Origin: CAJBIL01 sp044359525
Lineage (GTDB): Bacteria > Pseudomonadota > Gammaproteobacteria > Burkholderiales > Rhodocyclaceae
DNA length: 28,748 bases
Assembly (NCBI GenBank): GCA_044359525.1
Contig: JBIKLY010000043.1
Coordinates: forward strand, 1 to 28,748
Direction: 5' to 3'
Shown here: positions 23,867 through 28,748 of the stretch, in pieces
Layout of the letters: each line of letters starts with the position of its first letter
Numbering within the stretch: position 1 is the stretch's first letter
Made by a program: the position numbers and the translations under genes
The notes under the pieces: generated by a model
What the model saw: the letters and a program-made list of their open reading frames with translations, nothing else
Databases searched by the model: none
What the model was told of the DNA's origin: nothing

Positions 23867-24646
23867 ATGATGCGCGGCATGAGCGAGCAGACAAAGAACA
23901 GCGAAAGCCCGCTGATCCACGAAGACGACGGCGAAGTGTCGCTGCACTTCAACTTTCCGACCATCCAGAGCCGCATGATCCGGGCCGAGCCGGCGCGTCT
24001 GCTGCTCGACTACACACGGACGATGATGGGTTTTCTGCTGCTGCAGCCAAAGCCGCAGCGCATCGCGATGATTGGCCTGGGTGGCGGCTCGCTGGCCAAG
24101 TACTGCCGCGCCAAATTGCCCGACGCCGACTTCACGGCAATTGAACTCTCCGCCGAAGTCATCGCGCTACGCAACGAATTCGAGATCCCGCACGACGGGC
24201 CGCTGTTTCGCGTCATCTGCGGCGATGGCGCCGAGTACGTGCGTGGCGACGCCCAACCCTCCGACGTCTTGCTGATCGACGGCTTTCATGCCGAGGGGCA
24301 ACCCGAACAGCTTTGCAGCGCAGCGTTTTATGACTACTGCTACAGCAAGCTGAACGAAGGCGGCGTGCTGGTCGTCAACCTGTGCGCCGATGACACGGGC
24401 TATGGCAGCTACGTGGGAAGAATCCGCGATTCCTTCGCTGAGCGGATCGTCGTGGTCGAAGCCGACGAAGGCGAAAACAAAATCGTTTTCGCGCAGAAGG
24501 GCGGCATCTTCCCGCCGGGTTTCAATGAACTGGCCGAACGCCTGCGCATGCTCGAAGTAACGCACCCGGTCGACCTCGGCCGGACAGCACAAAAAATGCT
24601 GCAACCCGCGAGAAAACGCAGCACAGGGCGGAAGAGAAAGCACTAA
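23867..24646 (+). CDS. Spermidine synthase-like (aminopropyltransferase fold) protein
   Basis: 259-residue Rossmann-fold protein related to spermidine synthases. The nucleotide-binding motif GLGGGSLAKYCRAKLP (from 70) is followed by the acidic ELSAEVIALRNEFEIP (Glu93), GDGAEYVRG, and VLLIDGFHAEGQPEQLCSAAFYDYCYSKLNEGGVLVVN. The N-terminal beta domain of true SpeE is shortened, and the tail (ARKRSTGRKRKH) is strongly basic. Members of this branch are usually annotated spermidine synthase without biochemical proof, so substrate use is uncertain. ATG 23867 follows AGAGGG. A second ATG is immediately downstream. Confidence 0.82.
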   Translation: MMRGMSEQTKNSESPLIHEDDGEVSLHFNFPTIQSRMIRAEPARLLLDYTRTMMGFLLLQPKPQRIAMIGLGGGSLAKYCRAKLPDADFTAIELSAEVIALRNEFEIPHDGPLFRVICGDGAEYVRGDAQPSDVLLIDGFHAEGQPEQLCSAAFYDYCYSKLNEGGVLVVNLCADDTGYGSYVGRIRDSFAERIVVVEADEGENKIVFAQKGGIFPPGFNELAERLRMLEVTHPVDLGRTAQKMLQPARKRSTGRKRKH

Positions 24647-24742
24647 GGCGCAGCCGAATTCAGCGCGACTGCTGCCCGCGACTTTGTCAACGACTTGATC
24701 AAGCCATGCGTTGCTTCAGGGCAGGCTCCAGACAGAGAAAAT

Positions 24743-24751
24743 TGCTATAAT
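24743..24751 (+). promoter_or_regulatory. Extended -10 promoter of the cytochrome c gene
   Basis: TGCTATAAT is a perfect TGnTATAAT extended -10 element about 74 bp upstream of the cytochrome start codon. No good -35 hexamer is at the expected distance, as is common with extended -10 promoters. Confidence 0.55.
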
Positions 24752-24824
24752 CGATTTCGCATCCTGCAACAGGCTGCTTTGCCGCAGCGGAAAATTTTGA
24801 CCGTGGAAAATTGAAAGGAAAACG

Positions 24825-25142
24825 ATGAAACTGACACAAATCCTCTGCGGGCTTGGCCTCGCTGCATTCCTCGTCGGCCCGGCCGTAGCTAGCGACGCCA
24901 TCGTCAAGAAAGCGCGCTGTGTGGCATGCCATGCGGTTGACAAGAAAATGGTTGGCCCCGCCTACAAGGATGTCGCAGCCAAGTACAAAGGCCAGGCTGA
25001 TGCGGTCGCACACCTGAGTGAAAAAGTACGCAAGGGCGGCTCCGGCGTATGGGGCCAGGTTCCGATGTCCCCACATCCAGCCGACAAGATCAGCGATGCG
25101 GATCTGACTGCTGCGGTTGAATGGATTCTGAGTCTCAATTAA
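24825..25142 (+). CDS. Class I cytochrome c (c551/c552-like), periplasmic
   Basis: Small electron carrier of the periplasm. 105 residues: signal peptide 1-23 (ILCGLGLAAFLVGPAVAS), then a mature c-type cytochrome of about 82 residues with one haem site CVACH (32-36) in KKARCVACHAVDKKMVGPAYKDVAAKY and a probable axial Met81 in GQVPMSPHP. Length and motif spacing fit the c551/c552 group, which donates electrons to cd1 nitrite reductase or to oxidases; the partner is not in the window. GAAAGGA ribosome site seven bases before the ATG. Single gene with its own extended -10 promoter and a strong hairpin after the stop. Confidence 0.95.
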   Translation: MKLTQILCGLGLAAFLVGPAVASDAIVKKARCVACHAVDKKMVGPAYKDVAAKYKGQADAVAHLSEKVRKGGSGVWGQVPMSPHPADKISDADLTAAVEWILSLN

Positions 25143-25176
25143 TTCTGAGTCGTAATTGATTGTCGCGTAATTCGCA

Positions 25177-25217
25177 TCCGGGTCTCCCTGCTGCCATCCG
25201 TAGCAGGGAGACCCGGA
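25177..25217 (+). terminator. Hairpin terminator-like structure after cytochrome c
   Basis: Perfect 16-bp stem, 25177-25192 (TCCGGGTCTCCCTGCT) with 25202-25217, and a 9-nt loop, 35 bp after the cytochrome stop. There is no T-run, so it may stop transcription inefficiently or stabilise the mRNA 3' end. Confidence 0.6.
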
Positions 25218-25322
25218 ACGCATCCAGCCTCGGCAACTTGCCACGCCGCTGCGCCGCACCTAATCCCGAAACCAGCAGGAGAGCGCATGCAATCAGCGCT
25301 CTGAACCGGCACGAACAATGAC

Positions 25323-25489
25323 CCTAAAAACCGCATTTGACACAGAGAACACGGAGAAAAACACAGAGAAAACAGAGGGGTAGGGCAAATGCAACGATTC
25401 ACCCCATGGGTAAATCAATACTTCACCTCTGTGGCCTCTGTTTCTCTGTGTTCTCTGTGTTGAAAGAGGTTGCAACTGAGTTTTTTAGG
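25323..25489. repeat. Hairpin-forming insertion element, CACAGAG type
   Basis: Arms about 25341-25378 and 25425-25460 are built from CACAGAG-like heptads and pair in inverted orientation. The ends are inverted repeats (CCTAAAAA on the left, TTTTTTAGG on the right). The element is flanked by direct repeats ATGAC (25318-25322 and 25490-25494; the match extends to ATGACCC). The right copy contains the start codon of the symporter gene. Same architecture as the elements at 10404 and 12917. Confidence 0.82.
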
Positions 25490-26740
25490 ATGACCCTCCT
25501 GCCGCGCTCGCTCAACGCAAGAATTCTACTCGGCGCCCTGCTCGGCATCATCGCCGGGCTGCTGATCACGAACGCCGGCCCGGCACACAGCCATGCCGCA
25601 CCGACGCTTTATGGCGCAAAACTGATCGGCACCCTGTTCCTCGATCTGTTGCGCATGGTCCTCATCCCGCTGGTTTTTTCCTCGATCGTGACCGGCGTCG
25701 CCAATCTGCAGGCGCATCACCAGATGCATCGCGTGTGGACCACAACGCTCGGCTTCTTCGCCTTGTCGATGGCCATCGCCATCGTCATCGGTCTCGCTGC
25801 CGCACATCTTTTCCGTCCCGGCGAAGGTATGCAGCTCGCCATGTTCGCCGATGCCACGCGCGACTTTCAGGCACGGCAAATGCCCTTGCCGGATTACATC
25901 GCCCAGTTTCTGCACGGTCTCTTTCAAAACCCGGTCAAGGCGCTGGCCCAGGGCGACATTCTCGCCGTCGTCATCATTGCACTGATTCTCGGCATCGCCC
26001 TGGTGGTCGGCGGCGAACGCTTCCGCAACCTGCGCATGCTGGCGCAGGAATTGCAGGATCTGTGCCTGATGGTCGTCGGCTGGATCATGCACATCGCGCC
26101 GCTCGGCATCGCCGCACTGCTGCTGCAACTGGTCGCGACGCAGAACAGCGCGCTGCTCGGCAGCCTGTTGCACTTCATCATGGTGGTCATCGGCTCGACG
26201 CTGTTCCACGGCATCGTTATCTTGCCGCTAATGCTTTATGTCGTCACCCGGATGTCGCCACTGCACTTCTGGCGCGGCTCGCGTGAAGCACTGATCACCG
26301 CTTTCGCCACCAGCTCCAGCGCCGCCACCCTGCCGGTGACCCTGCGCTGTGTCGAGCAGCACCTGCATGTACGCAAGGACATCGCCAACTTCGTGGTGCC
26401 GCTCGGCGCCACGGCCAACATGGACGGGACGGCGCTCTACGAAGCCGCTGCGGCGCTGTTTATCGCCCGGCTGGCGGGCATCGAACTCGATCTGGCGCAC
26501 CAGCTGATCATCTTTTTTGTCGCCATGCTCGCCGCCATCGGCGCCCCCGGCATTCCCAGTGTCGGCATGCTGAGCATGGTGCTGGTACTCGAATCAGTCG
26601 GCCTGCCGACAGCGGCAATCGCCATTCTGCTGCCGATCGACCGGGTGCTTGATACGGTGCGTACGGCAGTCAATGTCGAGGGCGACATGGTCGGCAGCCT
26701 GATCGTACAGAAGCTGACGGATCGCAGCGCGGGGCAATGA
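25490..26740 (+). CDS. Dicarboxylate/amino acid:cation symporter (DAACS family)
   Basis: Inner-membrane sodium- or proton-driven symporter of the GltP/DctA family. 416 residues with about eight membrane helices and the two re-entrant loop regions: serine-rich AFATSSSAATLPVTL and the conserved NMDGTALYEAAAALFIA, followed by AAIGAPGIPSVGMLSM and LLPIDRVLDTVRTAVNVEGD. These substrate- and cation-binding signatures are intact. The frame is open upstream to 25337, but the added codons lie inside the repeat element, so ATG 25490 (MTLLPRSLNARILLG) is chosen. This ATG lies in the right copy of the direct repeat bounding the element. The substrate (C4-dicarboxylate or glutamate/aspartate) cannot be decided. 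Convergent with the next gene, 25-bp gap. Confidence 0.92.
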   Translation: MTLLPRSLNARILLGALLGIIAGLLITNAGPAHSHAAPTLYGAKLIGTLFLDLLRMVLIPLVFSSIVTGVANLQAHHQMHRVWTTTLGFFALSMAIAIVIGLAAAHLFRPGEGMQLAMFADATRDFQARQMPLPDYIAQFLHGLFQNPVKALAQGDILAVVIIALILGIALVVGGERFRNLRMLAQELQDLCLMVVGWIMHIAPLGIAALLLQLVATQNSALLGSLLHFIMVVIGSTLFHGIVILPLMLYVVTRMSPLHFWRGSREALITAFATSSSAATLPVTLRCVEQHLHVRKDIANFVVPLGATANMDGTALYEAAAALFIARLAGIELDLAHQLIIFFVAMLAAIGAPGIPSVGMLSMVLVLESVGLPTAAIAILLPIDRVLDTVRTAVNVEGDMVGSLIVQKLTDRSAGQ

Positions 26741-26765
26741 GCGGCTTTGGAATGCGTAGGTCAGG

Positions 26766-27830
26766 TTAGCACTTGCTTTCCAGCCGTTCGAGTTTTCTCG
26801 AACGCCAGTCGAGCACTGACTTGCGCACGTGCATTTTAGCTGCCAGCGCCGGGTATTGTGTGGCGATCACCCCGGCGGCGAAATCGGCAAGGAACCCCGA
26901 CTTCAACTCAGCACGCGCGCGATCGACGCCGATTTCCTCATAGGGTACCGATGCCAGCAGCAGAAAACCGTCATCGGGAATGCGCCCCCGCCTCATGTTG
27001 GCTTCGATGATGCCAGCCGCCTTGCCAATCGGGTCCGCGAGTTCCGGGCTGTAGGGGCCGACAATCAGCGCCAGATTCGGCATGTGCAGGAAATCAAAAC
27101 CGCGACCAAGGCAAATCATCCATTCGCGGTGCTCGATGTCGGCAGCACGGTGCATCTGTCGCACTTCGGCGATGTGCGACAGATTGCCGGCAAGCAAGGG
27201 CAGCAGGTCGTGACGGACCTGCTGCGGCATCTCGGGGAAAAGTTCGGCAAGCGATAGCATCAACGCCTCTTCACCACCCGCCGCCAAAAGCGACAGATCC
27301 AGAACGGCGCCGTTTTCGCCGTGCAGAAGCAAGGCATCCTCGTCGGTTTCGAAACCGCAAAGCAGGGGATAGACCGTGTCGTGCCCCAGGCCGAAGACAG
27401 ACTCGACCTGCGCCTTGATGCGGCAGGTATGCGCTATCGCTGCAGCCGTGTCGTAATCGAAACCGGCACAACCGCGACGAACATCGCCGCGCGAAAAATG
27501 ATAGGTGATGAATAGCAGAACGCGCCGGCCGTCGCGCACGCAGCGCTGCACGTAACCGGCAAGCACTTCACCGAGATGCGGCCAGCCAAGGTCGAACATG
27601 CCGCCGAGATTACGGAAGGGCTGAATGATGCCGAGCGGCGTATTCGTCGCAACCGGAAGGTTGATTCGTCCATCCATGCATTTCAGCACGGCAATGGCCG
27701 TCGGGTGCCTGGCCAGATAGCGCTCGCGTGCCAGCCAGTTTTCCGGGCTGCAAAAGCGCGTAGAGTAATCACGCGCCCGCTCGAAGAGCCAGTCGATACG
27801 CTGCTGGATCGGCTTGCCGTGAATATCCAT
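26766..27830 (-). CDS. CsoSCA-like beta-carbonic-anhydrase-fold protein
   Basis: 354-residue protein with a beta-carbonic anhydrase type zinc site: CMDGR (Cys51, catalytic dyad Asp53 and Arg55), His111 in ITYHFSRGD and Cys121 in RRGCAGF. The His-to-Cys spacing (10) and the HFS...GCA pattern resemble the carboxysomal shell carbonic anhydrase CsoSCA rather than ordinary beta-CAs (CxDSR...HxxC). PFRNLGGMFDLG resembles the RNAGG region of beta-CAs. No carboxysome genes are nearby and the N-terminal shell-binding region of CsoSCA is absent, so a free cytoplasmic enzyme is more likely; activity is unproven. ATG 27830 is preceded by GAGG at good spacing. It is 46 bp downstream of the DUF3334 gene on the same strand, so possibly cotranscribed. 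Confidence 0.75.
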   Translation of the reverse strand: MDIHGKPIQQRIDWLFERARDYSTRFCSPENWLARERYLARHPTAIAVLKCMDGRINLPVATNTPLGIIQPFRNLGGMFDLGWPHLGEVLAGYVQRCVRDGRRVLLFITYHFSRGDVRRGCAGFDYDTAAAIAHTCRIKAQVESVFGLGHDTVYPLLCGFETDEDALLLHGENGAVLDLSLLAAGGEEALMLSLAELFPEMPQQVRHDLLPLLAGNLSHIAEVRQMHRAADIEHREWMICLGRGFDFLHMPNLALIVGPYSPELADPIGKAAGIIEANMRRGRIPDDGFLLLASVPYEEIGVDRARAELKSGFLADFAAGVIATQYPALAAKMHVRKSVLDWRSRKLERLESKC

Positions 27831-27876
27831 CGCGCTACCTCACCGGGGTCGGGGGCCTGAACCAGCAGATGCCGTT

Positions 27877-28563
27877 TTACATACCCAGCGACTTGAGGAA
27901 GTCATCCTGCTCGGTCGTATCTGCCGGCCGCGGAACTGCGGCCTTGGGCACCCCGTTGGCCTGCGCGATCAACTCGTCCGGGTCGGGCGCATGCTGGGTT
28001 TCGAAGTCGTTTAGCTTGATGAACTCGGTGCGATCAATCGCCAGTTCCAGATAGAAAATATTGTTGCTGCCGGTAAAGAAAGTCACGCGACGCGACTCGG
28101 GCTGGTCGAGATTGGTATCGACACTCAGCATCACCTGCTTGTGCAGGGCCAGCATCTTGGGCTGACTCTGCGTGATATGCGTCTGCAATTCGCGCGCCAC
28201 CGTGCCGGTGAAGTCGCCAACAATCTGGTTCATCAGCTCGCCCATGACGTTACTAACCTCGTCGGCGGTATGCGAACCGGCCAGCTCATCCTTGGCCATC
28301 CCCATGTTCACCATGTAGGTCTGGTACAGCTCCATGGCGGAGGCTGCGGAAAAATTGATCACCACCAGACCGGAGAAGCCACCGTCAAAGAGGACGAAAC
28401 AGCCGATATCCGGCTTCAGGCACGTCTTGGTGATGCGCTGAACCATGCCGGAATAATGAATCTGGCTATGGGTCGCAACGGTCAGCACCTTGGTCACTGA
28501 ATTGCACAGACTTCTCAGGATATCGTCGGTACCGAATACAACGGGATTTTCATGTGTGTTCAT
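27877..28563 (-). CDS. DUF3334 (CheX-like) protein
   Basis: 228-residue cytoplasmic protein of the DUF3334 family, related to CheC/CheX-type phosphatases of chemotaxis. Characteristic conserved stretches: SVTKVLTVATHSQIHYSGMVQRITKTCLKPDIGCFVLFDGGFSGLVVINF, then HTADEVSNVMGELMNQIVGDFTGTVARELQTHITQSQPKMLAL, which contains the ExxN-like ELMNQ signature, and LSVDTNLDQPESRRVTFF. The last about 35 residues are a flexible, Pro/Asp-rich tail. No chemotaxis genes are in the window, so the target is unknown. ATG 28561-28563 with AGGA upstream; a candidate extended -10 promoter is 38 bp upstream. Confidence 0.88.
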   Translation of the reverse strand: MNTHENPVVFGTDDILRSLCNSVTKVLTVATHSQIHYSGMVQRITKTCLKPDIGCFVLFDGGFSGLVVINFSAASAMELYQTYMVNMGMAKDELAGSHTADEVSNVMGELMNQIVGDFTGTVARELQTHITQSQPKMLALHKQVMLSVDTNLDQPESRRVTFFTGSNNIFYLELAIDRTEFIKLNDFETQHAPDPDELIAQANGVPKAAVPRPADTTEQDDFLKSLGM

Positions 28564-28600
28564 GATTCGCTGGCCATCCTGCGATGAAAGATCAGGTTTA

Positions 28601-28609
28601 TGTATACCA
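28601..28609 (-). promoter_or_regulatory. Candidate extended -10 promoter of the DUF3334 gene
   Basis: Minus-strand TGGTATACA fits TGn plus a TATACA -10 hexamer and lies about 38 bp before the start codon. No convincing -35 element was seen. Confidence 0.4.
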
Positions 28610-28694
28610 CAGTCTCCGATTGACGATCAGCCCCGGAGCACTACGAAGAAACCGAACAAACGCGCGCCCTAAGCCGGGCAAGCCGGAAAAACAA

Positions 28695-28748
28695 AGGGCT
28701 TTACCGCAGAGGCGCCGAGGCAACGCAGAGAAAACCAGTTTTTCTCTG
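28695..28748. repeat. Partial hairpin-forming element, CGCAGAG type, cut by window end
   Basis: Heptad-like units CGCAGAGG, CGCCGAGG and CGCAGAGAAAA are followed by a short loop (CCAG) and the start of the inverted arm TTTTTCTCTG at the last base. Same style as the elements at 10404, 12917 and 25323, but only the left arm and the loop are in the window. Confidence 0.65.

Overview
The window looks like a chromosomal segment of a betaproteobacterium, most likely of the Rhodocyclales (Dechloromonas/Azonexus/Accumulibacter-like). This is inferred from moderately high GC, the yjcH-actP acetate-uptake pair, a fused isobutyryl-CoA mutase (IcmF), a DUF3334 CheX-like protein and a CIRCE/sigma-32 controlled groESL operon. 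No rRNA, tRNA or CRISPR array was seen. Taxonomy is an inference from gene content, not from a marker gene.

Layout. 1-876: 5' part of groEL and all of groES (minus strand), behind a heat-shock promoter and a perfect CIRCE operator. 1003-1278: small conserved-looking ORF, then a hairpin terminator shared with actP. 1382-3384: yjcH-actP acetate permease operon (minus). 3385-3730: divergent regulatory region with 11-bp phased CTTACG-type repeats. 3731-5915: QseB/TctD-like response regulator and TctE-like kinase. 5872-6453: PilZ-STAS fusion. 6517-7956: PBP4-type DacB. 8047-8116: perfect 22-bp inverted repeat. 8191-8807: Phd/VapC toxin-antitoxin pair. 9131-14552: seven-gene cluster coding for a GAF-SpoIIE/PP2C phosphatase, an RsbW-like kinase, a STAS antagonist, MlaE, MlaF, an MCE protein (MlaD-like) and a PqiC-like lipoprotein. 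14533-17844: accessory stretch with a secreted HExxH protein, a truncated methyltransferase, a DUF4160/DUF2442 pair, an unknown secreted protein and an IS91-type transposase remnant. 17833-22305: icmF with a divergent AraC-type regulator. 22369-22428: REPIN-like palindrome. 22509-28563: AAA/DUF4143 ATPase, spermidine-synthase-like protein, cytochrome c, dicarboxylate symporter, CsoSCA-like carbonic anhydrase homologue and DUF3334 protein.

The most interesting unit is 9131-14552. A complete partner-switching set (phosphatase, serine kinase, STAS substrate with a DSSG phosphosite) leads directly into an MCE lipid transporter operon. The STAS protein sits where MlaB-like subunits belong. This suggests a lipid transporter gated by reversible serine phosphorylation rather than, or in addition to, a sigma-factor switch.

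The second theme is a set of hairpin-forming intergenic elements built from related heptads (CACGAAA, CACCAAG, CACAGAG, CGCAGAG) at 10404, 12917, 25323 and the right window edge. Two of them are bounded by short direct repeats starting ATGA that include the start codon of the downstream gene. They therefore look like mobile insertions into start codons or stop/start overlaps that leave both neighbouring genes intact.
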